A stretch of DNA of 64,000 bases from the NCBI RefSeq assembly GCF_038502225.1, contig NC_091383.1, positions 1 to 64,000 on the forward strand, read 5' to 3'. Below the pieces are notes generated by a model that saw only the letters and a list, made by a program, of their open reading frames with translations, was not told the DNA's origin and ran no database searches. Source of the stretch: Cherax quadricarinatus. Its lineage: Eukaryota > Arthropoda > Malacostraca > Decapoda > Parastacidae. The position numbers and the translations under genes are program-made. Below are positions 44,200 to 56,762 of the stretch, piece after piece; positions within the stretch are counted from its first letter, which is position 1; each line of letters opens with the position of its first letter.

Positions 44200-45258
44200 C
44201 ATGTACAAGATATACCAGTACATGTACAAGGTATACAAGTACATGTACAAGGTATACAAGTACATGTACATGTAAAAGTGTATGAAATTACATGTACAAG
44301 GTATCAAGTTACATGTACAAGAAAATCAATCATGAAAAAGGTATCAATCATGTACAAGTATCAAATGCATGTACAGGTATACAAGTCATGAAAAAGGTCT
44401 AAGTACATGTCAAGATGAAAAATCATGTACAGGGTATCAAAGTACATGTAAAGGTATCAAGTGCATGTGCAGGTATAGACATGTACAAGGTATGAAAGAC
44501 ATGTAAGTTCAGTCATGTACAAGGTTTAAAGTAAATGTACAGGTATACAAGTCATGTACAAGGTATGCAAGTCATGTCAAGATTCTAAGTACATGTACAA
44601 GATTACAAGTACATGAAAAAGGTATCAAGTACATTTACAAGGTATACAAGTACATGTACAAGTTATCAAGTACATGTACAAGGTATACAAATTACTGTAC
44701 AATTATCAAGTACATGAAAAAGGGTATGCAAGTACATGTACAAGGTTACAAAGTACATGTAAAGGGTATGCAAGTACATGTAAATTAGATCATGAAAAAG
44801 GTATAAGTGCATGTACAAGGTATACAAATCATGTACAAAGAGTATGCAAGTACATGAAAAAGGGTTTTGATACATGTACAAGGTATAAAAATGCATGTAC
44901 AAGTTATCAAGTACATGTACAGGGTATCAATCATGTCCCGGGGTATACTAAGTACATGTACAAGATATCAGTGCAGTACAAGTTACAAGTACATGTACAA
45001 ATTATACAAGTACATGTACAAGATTGCTGATCAGTACAAGAATTATCAAATTTCATGTAAAAGGGTTTATAAATGCATGTACGGGTATCAAGTCATGTAC
45101 AGTGTTATCATGTCAGGTATGAATAAATGTACAGGTATGCAAGTGCATGTACAAGGTATACAAATTCATGTACGGGGTTTCTAATACATGTACAAGTATC
45201 AAGTACATGTGGCTTGAAGACATGTACAAGTATCAAATTGCTGTCAAAGGTCCTAAAT
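44200..45258. repeat. 21-bp array, degenerate half
   Basis: The same unit as the following array, but with many single-base deletions and a recurring change of catgtacaag to catgaaaaag. The density of indels is far above anything else in the window and stops abruptly near 45260. Confidence 0.85.
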
Positions 45259-47373
45259 GCATGTACAGGGACATGTACAAGGTATACAAGCACATGTACA
45301 AGGTATACAAGCACATGTACAAGGTATACAAGCACATGCACAAGGTATACAAGCACATGTACAAGGTATACAAGCACATGCACAAGGTATACAAGCACAT
45401 GTACAAGGTATACAAGTACATGTACAAGGTATACAAGTACATGTACAAGGTATACAAGTACATGTACAAGGTATACAAGTACATGTACAAGGTATACAAG
45501 TACATGTACAAGGTATACAAGTACATGTACAAGGTATACAAGTACATGTACAAGGTATACAAGTACATGTACAAGGTATACAAGTACATGTGCAAGGTAT
45601 ACAAGTACATGTACAAGGTATACAAGTACATGTACAAGGTATACAAGTACATGTGCAAGGTATACAAGTACATGTACAAGGTATACAAGCACATGTACAA
45701 GGTATACAAGTACATGTACAAGGTATACAAGTACATGTACAAGGTATACAAGCACATGTACAAGGTATACAAGTACATGTACAAGGTATACAAGCACATG
45801 TACAAGGTATACAAGCACATGTACAAGGTATACAAGTACATGCACAAGGTATACAAGCACATGTGCAAGGTATACAAGCACATGTACAAGGTATACAAGT
45901 ACATGTACAAGGTATACAAGTACATGTACAAGGTATACAAGTACATGTACAAGGTATACAAGTACATGTACAAGGTATACAAGCACATGTACAAGGTATA
46001 CAAGTACATGTACAAGGTATACAAGTACATGTACAAGGTATACAAGTACATGTACAAGGTATACAAGTACATGTACAAGGTATACAAGTACATGTACAAG
46101 GTATACAAGCACATGTACAAGGTATACAAGTACATGTACAAGGTATACAAGTACATGTACAAGGTATACAAGTACATGTACAAGGTATACAAGTACATGT
46201 ACAAGGTATACAAGCACATGTACAAGGTATACAAGTACATGTACAAGGTATACAAGTACATGTACAAGGTATACAAGCACATGTACAAGGTATACAAGTA
46301 CATGTACAAGGTTTACAAGTACATGTACAAGGTATACAAGTACATGTACAAGGTATACCAGTACATGTACAAGGTATACCAGTACATGTACAAGGTATAC
46401 AAGTACATGTACAAGGTATACAAGTACATGTACAAGGTATACAAGTACATGTACAATGTATACAAGTACATGTACAAGGTATACCAGTACATGTACAAGG
46501 TATACAAGTACATGTACAAGGTATACAATTACATGTACAAGGTATACAAGTACATGTACAAGGTATACAAGTACATGTACAAGGTATACAAGTACATGTA
46601 CAAGGTATACAAGTATGTACATGTACAAGGTATACAAGTACATGTACAAGGTATACCAGTACATGTGCAAGGTATACAAGTACATGTACAAGGTATACAA
46701 GTACATGTACAAGGTATACAAGTACATGTACAAGGTATACCAGTACATGTACAAGGTATACAAGTACATGTACAAGGTATACAAGTACATGTACAAGGTA
46801 TACAAGTACATGTACAAGGTATACAAGTACATGTACAAGGTATACAAGTACATGTACAAGATATACAAGTACATGTACAAGGTATACCAGTACATGTACA
46901 AGGTATACAAGTACATGTACAAGGTATACAAGTACATGTACAAGGTATACCAGTACATGTACAAGGTATACCAGTACATGTACAAGGTATACCAGTACAT
47001 GTACAATGTATACAAGTACATGTACAAGGTATACAAGTACATGTACAAGGTATACAAGTACATGTACAAGGTATACAAGTACATGTACAAGGTATACAAG
47101 TACATGTACAAGGTATACAAGTACATGTACAAGGTATACAAGTACATGTACAAGGTATACAAGTACATGTACAAGGTATACAAGTACATGTACAAGGTAT
47201 ACAAGTACATGTACAAGGTATACAAGTACATGTACAAGGTATACAAGTACATGTACAAGGTATACAAGTACATGTACAAGGTATACAAGTACATGTACAA
47301 GGTATACAAGTACATGTACAAGGTATACAAGTACATGTACAAGGTATACAAGTACATGTACAAGGTATACAGA
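45259..47373. repeat. 21-bp minisatellite, regular half
   Basis: About 100 units of 21 bp (acaaggtatacaagtacatg + t), with few substitutions: c/t in gcacat/gtacat, and cag/aag. One insertion at 46612-46622 shifts the phase. Twenty-one is seven codons, so several 700-codon frames are open on both strands. They are repeat artefacts. Confidence 0.98.
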
Positions 47374-47456
47374 CCATAGCTGACATCAGTGACATACTAC
47401 TATATAGAAAGTCCCTTGTTATGCTGAGCATTTCCCGCAAATTAGGTCAGTTTTGT

Positions 47457-47940
47457 CCCAGGATGTGACCCACACCAGTCCACTTACACCCAGGATGTGA
47501 CCCATACCAGTCCACTTACACCCAGGATGTGACCCATACCAATCCACTAACACCCAGGATGTGACCCACACCAGTCCATTAACACCCAGGATGTGACCCA
47601 CACCAGTCCACTTACACCCAGGATGTGACCCACACCAGTCCACTTACACCCAGGATGTGACCCATACCAGTCCACTAACACCCAGGATGTGACCCACACC
47701 AGTCCACTAACACCCAGGATACGGCCCACACCAGTCCACTAACACCCAGGATGTGACCCACACCAGTCCACTTACACCCAGGATGTGACCCACACCAGTC
47801 CACTAACACCCAAGATACGACCCACACCAGTCCACTAACACCCAGGATGTGACCCACACCAGTCCACTAACACCCAGGATGCGACCCACACCAGTCCACT
47901 AGCACCCAGGATGCGACACACACCAGCCCACTAACACCCA
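47457..47940. repeat. 32-bp array within the SINE body
   Basis: About 15 units of 32 bp (ccaggatgtgacccacacca + gtccactaacac), with acttac/actaac and tgtg/tgcg variants. It matches the single-copy stretch in the unexpanded SINE at 29800-29830. Confidence 0.97.
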
Positions 47941-48068
47941 GGTTACCATTTTACTGATAGGTGAACATAGACAACCGGTGTAAGGAAACACGTCTAATAT
48001 TTCTACCCTCTCCGGGAATCGAACCCGGACCCTCACTGTGTGACGCGAGAGCTTTAGCCACAGTTAGG

Positions 48069-48421
48069 CTTGTATCTCAACGATTTTACGCAGAGTTTAA
48101 GGTAAGCCTTATTCTAGTGATTACACGTTATCGTATCTGAAGATAATACCTAAGACAATGCTAGGCAGGTAATATATCGAGAAAATAATATCTAAATATA
48201 GTATTTATATATAATATGTAATCATAAGACATGTGCAACACCTGGGTGTCTAATTAACGACACAGATGTTACACATATTCATAGAGGTGTTAGTATTGCA
48301 TAACGTCACTGTAATTAAGATATCTATATGTCATAAGATCCATACATAAACAAATCTGTGTAGATTAAGGTTATATTTAACAAGGTGTGGCAGAAGCAAT
48401 ATAACCTTGGCAATTATTGTC
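48069..48421. other. Left outer flank of the inverted duplication
   Basis: About 350 bp, A/T-rich, without gene or repeat family. It is absent from the other side of the duplication and ends at tattgtc before the shared sequence starts. Confidence 0.5.
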
Positions 48422-48423
48422 TC

Positions 48424-48474
48424 TGGTGAGACGTGGCAACGGTCAGCTTGACACTATATAAGCTGTAGCTCAGT
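48424..48474 (+). promoter_or_regulatory. Proximal promoter and TATA box of peptide gene copy 1
   Basis: TATA box tatataag at 48455-48462, expected start at about 48486-48492. Upstream, tggtgagacgtggca and gcttgacac resemble the promoter at 35676-35713. The inverted duplication begins 2 nt upstream of this element, so only about 60 bp of promoter is shared by both gene copies. Confidence 0.6.
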
Positions 48475-48485
48475 ATTTCCTTAAC

Positions 48486-48534
48486 AAACTCAGCCAAGTG
48501 GTCGGTGATCCAGCTTCACTATCTCTTCCTTAAG
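48486..48534 (+). other. Predicted noncoding exon 1 of peptide gene copy 1
   Basis: About 49 nt, ending ctcttccttaag before the donor GT at 48535. It has no ATG. Confidence 0.5.
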
Positions 48535-48826
48535 GTACACTTTATTATATTACTATTACTTAAGTGTAAGTTCCAGAATCATGGTGATGTTTATCATTAT
48601 TTGTCTCATATATTTAAATTGTTAGGGAAGTGGTAAGCCCGTAAGGGTCAACTAACAGTCTAGGAGGTAATGAAGGTTGGTTTGAGAAAGGGGAGGATAG
48701 CTCATGTTCCTTGAATCAAGAGCCCTTCACCAGCATCAAGGCAACGCTTAAAGGACTTACGGGTAAATAATAACTAAATGAAGAACACTAAGAGGAAGGT
48801 TTGTTAATAATTATTTGTTTTTCCAG
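48535..48826 (+). other. Predicted 5'-UTR intron of peptide gene copy 1
   Basis: Donor aag|gtacac; acceptor tatttgtttttccag|tg (AG at 48825-48826); 292 bp. It contains a short interspersed-repeat word (cttgaatcaagagcccttca) also seen near 26.4 kb. Confidence 0.6.
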
Positions 48827-48856
48827 TGTTGGTATCAAGTGTTGCATCAAGCCAAG

Positions 48857-49093
48857 ATGAACTTCCTCCGTGTTGTGGTCGTACTTTTGGTGGTGGTGGT
48901 CTCCCTGGCCACAGTGACCAGCGCTGTTCCCTTGTTTGGTCGTTTTGGTCGAGGTGGTCGTGGTGGTCGTTCACGTTCCAAGTCTTCCGGTGTTGGTACT
49001 CGGGAATACCCTGACCCCTACGCCTACGCTTCTCCACAACTCTTCGGCGCCATTCCTGTCTTCCCCAACTTCATTACTGGAGTTGGTCGCTGA
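48857..49093 (+). CDS. Secreted Gly/Arg-rich peptide precursor, copy 1, 78 aa
   Basis: The ATG at 48857 has a good context (gccaagATGa) and lies 30 nt after the predicted acceptor; upstream in-frame codons have no ATG in the spliced exon. Residues 1-23 (MNFLRVVVVLLVVVVSLATV…TSA) are a classical signal peptide, cleaved before VPLFG. The mature part, about 55 aa, has a basic Gly/Arg segment (GRFGRGGRGGRSRSK, net charge of the whole about +6) and a C-terminal block GVGTREYPDPYAYAS … IPVFPNFITGVGR shared with the gene at 28066. No cysteine and no membrane segment. Likely a secreted cationic effector peptide (antimicrobial type); processing at the RSRSK site into two peptides is possible. No named family recognised. 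Confidence 0.75.
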   Translation: MNFLRVVVVLLVVVVSLATVTSAVPLFGRFGRGGRGGRSRSKSSGVGTREYPDPYAYASPQLFGAIPVFPNFITGVGR

Positions 49094-49755
49094 GACATTG
49101 GTGAAGAACTTCGTGTTTTTCAGCGATGTACTAACTGCGTATTTCAGTGAGTTGTGGCACTATGAAGTTCTCTTGACTGAGGCTTCAGCGAGGCACTGAA
49201 GCAACAAGCAGGCCACCGCTACAAGGCACTAAGGTCCTCGGGGTACCTGAGCCTCCACATACCTGACACTGGTGAGTATGAGAACCTGATGGTTCTACCT
49301 ACCTCATCATGAGTGTCAGTGCTACATGGTACCACATACCTCATCAACCTGATGAGTGTCAGTGAGTGCCACATGGCACCGTGTACAGAGGCACTAAATC
49401 CCCAGACCAACATTACCCACAAGCTGGAAGTGTTACAGAGTCGAGAGAAAAATCAACAGATTGTCTCCTGACTGGTTACAAACCCGACAGTTTTAGGCTG
49501 TTTACTGAGTTTAGTCACAAGACGAGAGAAGTCACCGAGAGTGAGTCTTCGTGTGTCCCATCATCAGTGTGTTGATGAAAGTGTTTTGTTGGGAGTAGAC
49601 TTACGTTTGTCTCCCAGCTGATAGTTCATAACTGTTGAGTAGACTCAAGTCTTGCTGACAGCTGAAAGTTCTCAGCTGTAAGTAGACATAAGTCTTGCTG
49701 ACAGTTGGCTTTTTCAATCAGTGAATAATATTTTTTTGTAAATCAGTGCAATAAA
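49094..49755 (+). other. 3' UTR and poly(A) region of peptide gene copy 1
   Basis: Non-coding after the stop. A 69-codon frame here has no ATG start and is shared with the other copy only because the arms are identical. AATAAA lies at 49750-49755 and again at 49797-49802, both outside the duplicated arm (which ends at 49717), so the two gene copies probably use different poly(A) sites. Confidence 0.5.
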
Positions 49756-49854
49756 AATTTGAATGACATTTTTAAATATCATTAATGTAACTAAAAATAA
49801 ATTTTTGGACTACGTAATTACCTGGAGTTATTATTATTGTTATTAATAGTTATT

Positions 49855-51066
49855 AGGGAGTGTTAGCCAGTCAGGATAACCTGGGGTAGGGACTGTTAGC
49901 CAGTCAGGATAACCTGGGATAGGGAGTGTTAGCCAGCCAAGATAACCTGGGGTAGGGAGTGTTAGCCAGCCAAGATAACCTGGGGTAGGGAGTGTTAGCC
50001 AGCAAAGATAACCTGGGGTAGGGAGTGTTAGCCAGCAAGGATAACCTGGGGTAGGGAGTGTTAGCCAGCCAAGATAACCTGGGGTAGGGAGTGTTAGCCA
50101 GCAAGGATAACCTGGGATAGGGAGTGTTAGCCATCCAGGATAACCTGGGGTAGGGAGTGTTAGCCAGCCAAGATAACCCGGGGTAGGGAGTGTTAGTCAG
50201 CCAAGATAACCTGGGGTAGGGAGTGTTAGCCAGCAAGGATAACCTGGGGTAGGGAGTGTTAGCCAGCCAAGATAACCCGGGGTAGGGAGTGTTAGTCAGC
50301 CAAGATAACCTGGGGTAGGGAGTGTTAGCCAGTAAGGATAACCTGGGGTAGGGAGTGTTAGCCAGCCAAGATAACCCGGGGTAGGGAGTGTTAGTCAGCC
50401 AAGATAACCTGGGGTAAGGAGTGTTAGCCAGCAAGGATAACCTGGGGTAGGGAGTGTTAGCCAGCCAAGATAACCCGGGGTAGGGAGTGTTAGCCAGCCA
50501 AGATAACCTGGGGTAGGGAGTGTTAGCCAGTAAGGATAACCTGGGATGAGGAGTGTTAGCCAGCCAAGATAACCTGGGGTAGGGAGTGTTAGTCAGCCAA
50601 GATAACCTGGGGTAGGGAGTGTTAGCCAGCCAAGATAACCTGGGGTAGGGAGTGTTAGTCAGCCAAGATAACCTGGGGTAGGGAGTGTTAGCCAGCCAAG
50701 ATAACCTGGGGTAGGGAGTGTTAGCCAGTAAGGATAACCTGGGGTAGGGAGTGTTAGTCAGCCAAGATAACCTGGGGTAGGGAGTGTTAGTCAGCCAAGA
50801 TAACCTGGGGTAGCGAGTGTTAGCCAGTAAGGATAACCTGGGGTAGGGAGTGTTAGCCAGCCAAGATAACCTGGGGTAGGGAGTGTTAGCAAGCAAGGAT
50901 AACCTGGGGTAGGGAGTGTTAGCCAGCAAGGATAACCTGGGGTAGGGAGTGTTAGTCACCCAGGATAACCTGGGGTAGGGAGTGTTAGCCACCCAGGATA
51001 ACCTGGGGTAGGGAGTGTTAGCCACCCAGGATAACCTGGGATAGGGAGTGTTAGTCACCAAGGATA
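49855..51066. repeat. 33-bp minisatellite derived from a SINE tail
   Basis: About 36 units of 33 bp (agggagtgttagccagccaa + gataacctggggt). The unit corresponds to the reversed tail of the tRNA-headed SINE (ttgggttatcctggatggct … aaccctcc at 43035-43060). The minus strand is open for 385 codons in 11-residue repeats (NTPYPRLSWLA), which is not a gene. Confidence 0.95.
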
Positions 51067-51300
51067 AGTTCCTTTAAGAAACAGTATGGTTGGTGACTCC
51101 TGGTCTACTCTGGGCATGGCCGGAGAAACACAGTTATTAGTAGACTTGCTGTGTGTGTGTTGACGTGTACGTCTTTCAGACATTCTAAATGTCTACTTCC
51201 TTTAGTATACGACATACTACATCATATTTTTGAGTACTAACTCGCTAAGATGTAGGTTGTAAGATTGTTGAACCTAGACGAGGCGCTGTGTAGATAGGTC

Positions 51301-54300
51301 CATAGTTATGGTTCCTACTATCATAGTTATGGTTGCTACTATCATAGTTATGGTTGCTACTATCATAGTTATGGTTGCTACTATCATAGTTATCGTTGCT
51401 ACTATCATAGTTATGGTTGCTACTATCATAGTTATGGTTGCTACTATCATAGTTATGGTTGCTACTATCATAGTTATGGTTGCTACTATCATAGTTATGG
51501 TTGCTACTATCATAGTTATCGTTGCTACTATCATAGTTATGGTTGCTACTATCATAGTTATGGTTGCTACTATCATAGTTATGGTTGCTACTATCATAGT
51601 TATGGTTGCTACTATCATAGTTATGGTTGCTACTATCATAGTTATGGTTGCTACTATCATAGTTATGGTTGCTACTTTCATAGTTATGGTTGCTACTATC
51701 ATAGTTATGGTTACTACTATCATAGTTATGGTTACTATTATCATAGTTATGGTTACTACTATCATAGTTATGGTTGCTACTATCATAGTTATGGTTGCTA
51801 CTATCATAGTTATGGTTGCTAATATCATAGTTATGGTTACTACTATCATAGTTATGGTTACTACTATCATAGTTATGGTTGCTACTATCATAGTTATGGT
51901 TACTACTATCATAGTTATGGTTACTACTATCATAGTTATGGTTACTACTATCATAGTTATGGTTGCTACTATCATAGTTATGGTTACTACTATCATAGTT
52001 ATGGTTGCTACTCTCATAGTTATGGTTGCTACTATCATAGTTATGGTTGCTACTATCATAGTTATGGTTGCTACTATCATAGTTATGGTTCCTACTCTCA
52101 TAGTTATGGTTACTACTATCATAGTTATGGTTGCTACTATCATAGTTATGCTCACTACTATCATAGTTATACTCACTACTATCATAGTTATGCTCACTAC
52201 TATCATAGATATGCTCACTACTGTCATAGATATACTCACTACTATCATAGTTATACTCACTACTATCATAGTTATGATCACTACTATCATAGTTATGGTC
52301 ACTACTATCATAGTTATACTCACTACTATCATAGTTATACTCACTACTATCATAGTTATACTCACTACTATCATAGTTATGGTCACTACTATCATAGTTA
52401 TACTCACTACTATCATAGTTATGCTCACTATTATCATAGTTATACTCACTACTATCATAGTTATACTCACTACTATCATAGTTATGGCACTACTATCATA
52501 GTTATACTCACTACTATCATAGTTATACTCACTACTATCATAGTTATGCTCACTACTATCATAGTTATGGTCACTACTAGCATAGTTATACTCACTGCTA
52601 TCATAGTTATACTCACTATTATCATAGTTATGGTCACTACTATCATAGTTATGCTCACTACTATCATAGTTATGGTCACTACTATCATAGTTATGCTCAC
52701 TACTATCATAGTTATACTCACTACTATCATAGTTATACTCACTACTATCATAGTTATACTCACTACTATCATAGCTATGCCCACTACTATCATAACTATG
52801 CTCACTACTATCATAACTATGCTCATTACTATCATAGTTATACTCACTACTATCATAGTTATGGTCACTACTATCATAGTTATGCTCACTACTATCATAG
52901 ATATGCTCACTACTGTCATAGTTATGCTCACTACTATCATAGTTATGCTCACTACTATCATAGTTATACTCGCTACTACCATAGTTATGCTCACTAATAT
53001 CATAGTTATGCTCACTATCATAGTTATACTCACTACTATCATAGTTATGCTCACTACTATCATAGATATGCTCACTACTATCATAGTTATGGTCACTACT
53101 ATCATAGTTATGCTCACTACTATCATAGTTATGCTCACTACTATCATAGTTATGGTCACTACTATCATAGTTATACTCACTACTATCATAGTTATGCTCA
53201 CAACTATCATAGTTATGCTCACTACTATCTTAGTTATACTCACTACTATCATAGTTATGGTCACTACTATCATAGTTATGGTCACTACTATCATAGTTAT
53301 ACTCACTACTATCATAGTTATACTCACTACTATCATAGTTATGCTCACTACTATCATAGATATGCTCACTACTATCATAGTTATACTCACTACTATCATA
53401 GTTATACTCACTACTATCATAGTTATGGTTACTACTATCATAGTTATGGTCACTACTATCATAGTTATACTCACTACTATCATAGTTATACTCACTACTA
53501 TCATAGTTATGCTCACTACTATCATAGTTATGCTCACTACTATCATAGTTATACTCACTACTATCATAGTTATGGTCACTACTATCATAGTTATGGTTAC
53601 TACTATCGTAGTTATGTTCACTACTACCATAGTTATACTCACTACTATCATAGTTATGGTTACTACTATCATAGTTATGGTCACTACTATCATAGTTATG
53701 GTCACTACTATCATAGTTATACTCACTACTATCATAGTTATACTCACTACTATCATAGTTATACTCACTACTATCATAGTTATACTCACTACTATCATAG
53801 TTATGCTCACTACTATCATAGTTATGGTCACTACTATCATAGTTATGCTCACTACTATCATAGTTATGGTCACTACTATCATAGATATACTCACTACTAT
53901 CATAGTTATGGTCACTACTATCATAGTTATGGTCACTACTATCATAGATATGCTCACTACTGTCATAGATATACTCACTACTATCATAGTTATGATCACT
54001 ACTATCATAGTTATGGTCACTACTATCATAGTTATGGTCACTACTATCATAGTTATGGTCACTACTATCATAGTTATGCTCACTACTGTCATAGATGTAC
54101 TCACTACTATCATAGTTATGCTCACTACTATCATAGTTATGGTCACTACTATCATAGTTATGCTCACTACTATCATAGTTATGGTCACTACTATCATAGT
54201 TATGCTCACTACTATCATAGTTATGATCACTACTATCATAGTTATGCTCACTACTGTCATAGATGTACTCACTACTATCATAGTTATGCTCACTACTATC

Positions 54301-54805
54301 ATAGTTATGGTCACTACTATCATAGTTATGGTCACTACTATCATAGTTATGGTCACTACTATCATAGTTATGCTCACTACTATCATAGTTATGGTCACTA
54401 CTATCATAGTTATGATCACTACTATCATAGTTATGCTCACTACTATCATAGTTATGGTCACTACTATCATAGTTATGGTCACTACTATCATAGTTATGCT
54501 CACTACTATCATAGTTATGCTCACTACTATCATAGTTATGCTCACTACTATCATAGTTATGGTCACTACTATCATAGTTATGATCACTACTATCATAGTT
54601 ATGCTCACTACTATCATAGTTATGGTCACTACTATCATAGTTATGGTCACTACTATCATAGTTATGCTCACTACTATCATAGTTATGCTCACTACTATCA
54701 TAGTTATGCTCACTACTATCATAGTTATGGTCACTACTATCATAGTTATGCTCACTACTATCATAGTTATGCTCACTACTATCATAGTTATGGTCACTAC
54801 TATCA
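51301..54805. repeat. 21-bp minisatellite
   Basis: About 167 units of 21 bp (tactatcatagttatggttg + c). Left third (to about 52150) mainly gttgct/gttact units; right part mainly ctcact/gtcact units. Variant blocks recur in order, indicating segmental duplications. Seven-codon periodicity leaves several frames open on both strands (e.g. TIIVMVA); none is a gene. Confidence 0.97.
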
Positions 54806-55018
54806 CTGATCATAACAGAAGTGACAGTGTCAACTCCTAATTTAAGATCACACTTTAACAACGTCATAAGATTCATCTTATGGATCATGTCTGTCTTACA
54901 TTCAAATTACTGTATATTTACAACACCTTTGTAAATTAATAACTTCAAGAGTTACCCTAAAGTAAGATATTTACAAAGACAGTCGTAAATCTTGTACCTT
55001 GAGTAATAAGGTACCTTG

Positions 55019-55763
55019 AAGACCCCTGGTTGTCTTCAAGACCCCTGGCTGTCTTCAAGACCCCTGACTGTCTTCAAGACCCCTGACTGTCTTCAAGACC
55101 CCTGGCTGTCTTCAAGACCCCTGGCTGTCTTCAAGACCCCTGGTTGTCTTCAAGACCCCTGACTGTCTTCAAGACCCCTGACTGTCTTCAAGACCCCTGG
55201 CTGTCTTCAAGACCCCTGGCTGTCTTCAAGACCCCTGGCTGTCTTCAAGACCCCTGGCTGTCTTCAAGACCCCTGGCTGTCTTCAAGACCCCTGGCTGTC
55301 TTCAAGACCCCTGGCTGTCTTCAAGACCCCTGGCTGTCTTCAAGACCCCTGGCTGTCTTCTAGACCCCTGGCTGTCTTCAAGACCCCTGGCTGTCTTCAA
55401 GACCCCTGGCTGTCTTCAAGACCCCTGGCTGTCTTCAAGACCCCTGGCTGTCTTCAAGACCCCTGGCTGTCTTCAAGACCCCTGGTTGTCTTCAAGACCC
55501 CTGACTGTCTTCAAGACCCCTGACTGTCTTCAAGACCCCTGGCTGTCTTCAAGACCCCTGGCTGTCTTCAAGACCCCTGGCTGTCTTCAAGACCCCTGGC
55601 TGTCTTCAAGACCCCTGGCTGTCTTCAAGACCCCTGGCTGTCTTCAAGACCCCTGGCTGTCTTCAAGACCCCTGGCTGTCTTCAAGACCCCTGGCTGTCT
55701 TCTAGACCCCTGGCTGTCTTCAAGACCCCTGGCTGTCTTCAAGACCCCTGGCTGTCTTCAAGA
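55019..55763. repeat. 19-bp minisatellite derived from a LINE coding tail
   Basis: About 39 units of 19 bp (ctgtcttcaagacccctgg). The unit is the LINE codon string for PLAVFK (cccctggctgtcttcaag) plus one base. The last unit runs without a break into the LINE tail (aaggcactggacatgcacct). A block of variants (ggttgt, gactgt, tctaga) occurs twice about 345 bp apart. Confidence 0.96.
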
Positions 55764-55937
55764 AGGCACTGGACATGCACCTAAAGTCAGTACCTGACCA
55801 GCCGGGCTGTGGTCCGTACGTCAGCTTGCGTGCGGCCAACAGTAACAACCTGATTGATCAGATCCTGATCCACCAGGAGGCCTGGTCTCAGACCGAGCTG
55901 CGGGGGCGTTGATCCCCGAAATCCTCTCCAGATAAAC
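55745..55937 (+). mobile_element. 5'-truncated LINE 3' end
   Basis: The frame reads PLAVFKKALDMHLKSVPDQP, then GCGPYVSLRAANSNN, and ends HQEAWSQTELRGR with a stop. Same family as the relic ending at 42134. Its 5' edge is replaced by the 19-bp array. Confidence 0.88.
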
Positions 55938-56138
55938 TCCAAATATATATAAATTATTCATTAAATTTCTCAATAGGCCAGAAAAGGCCCAATAAAGGAT
56001 AGAAATATATTCTGAGGTATAAAAATATTTAGTATATTTATTTATAAGTAATAATTTACAGAAGTATTATTACTTATTTTTAGAACTGAAATATAAGTTA
56101 GAAATACATCTCTTCAAGAAAAATATATAGAATTATGC
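55938..56138. other. Right inner flank of the inverted duplication
   Basis: A/T-rich and unrelated to the left inner flank. On the minus strand it holds AATAAA at 56037-56042, about 100 nt beyond the arm edge, a plausible poly(A) signal for gene copy 2. Confidence 0.5.
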
Positions 56139-56762
56139 TTGAAAAAGCCAACTGTCAGCAAGACTTATGTCTACTTACAGCTGAGAACTTTCAGCTGTCA
56201 GCAAGACTTGAGTCTACTCAACAGTTATGAACTATCAGCTGGGAGACAAACGTAAGTCTACTCCCAACAAAACACTTTCATCAACACACTGATGATGGGA
56301 CACACGAAGACTCACTCTCGGTGACTTCTCTCGTCTTGTGACTAAACTCAGTAAACAGCCTAAAACTGTCGGGTTTGTAACCAGTCAGGAGACAATCTGT
56401 TGATTTTTCTCTCGACTCTGTAACACTTCCAGCTTGTGGGTAATGTTGGTCTGGGGATTTAGTGCCTCTGTACACGGTGCCATGTGGCACTCACTGACAC
56501 TCATCAGGTTGATGAGGTATGTGGTACCATGTAGCACTGACACTCATGATGAGGTAGGTAGAGCCATCAGGTTCTCATACTCACCAGTGTCAGGTATGTG
56601 GAGGCTCAGGTACCCCGAGGACCTTAGTGCCTTGTAGCGGTGGCCTGCTTGTTGCTTCAGTGCCTCGCTGAAGCCTCAGTCAAGAGAACTTCATAGTGCC
56701 ACAACTCACTGAAATACGCAGTTAGTACATCGCTGAAAAACACGAAGTTCTTCACCAATGTC

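Larger units (their letters stand above)
48422..49717 (+). repeat. Left arm of a 1,296-bp near-perfect inverted duplication
   Basis: Every position p here pairs with 105856 minus p in the right arm (56139-57434), checked at the promoter, start codon, stop codon and both ends, with no indel. Two substitutions were found: 48596 (A here, T in the other copy read on its strand; intron) and 49293 (T here, C there; 3' UTR). The arm contains a complete small gene. Confidence 0.93.

Noticed and set aside
45127..47468. Five overlapping 700-codon frames over the 21-bp array as repeat proteins
   Set aside because: A 21-bp unit without stops leaves frames open on both strands automatically; the array is an expanded SINE segment.
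47419..47857. Trp/Gly-rich minus-strand frames (VWVTSWVLVDWYGSHPGC type)
   Set aside because: Translation of the 32-bp array within the SINE body.
49366..49575. 69-residue Ser/Thr-rich peptide conserved in both inverted arms
   Set aside because: It lacks an ATG start and lies in the predicted 3' UTR; its conservation only reflects the near-identity of the duplicated arms.
49904..51061. NTPYPRLSWLA repeat protein of 385 residues
   Set aside because: The unit is a reversed SINE tail; there is no start context or gene structure.
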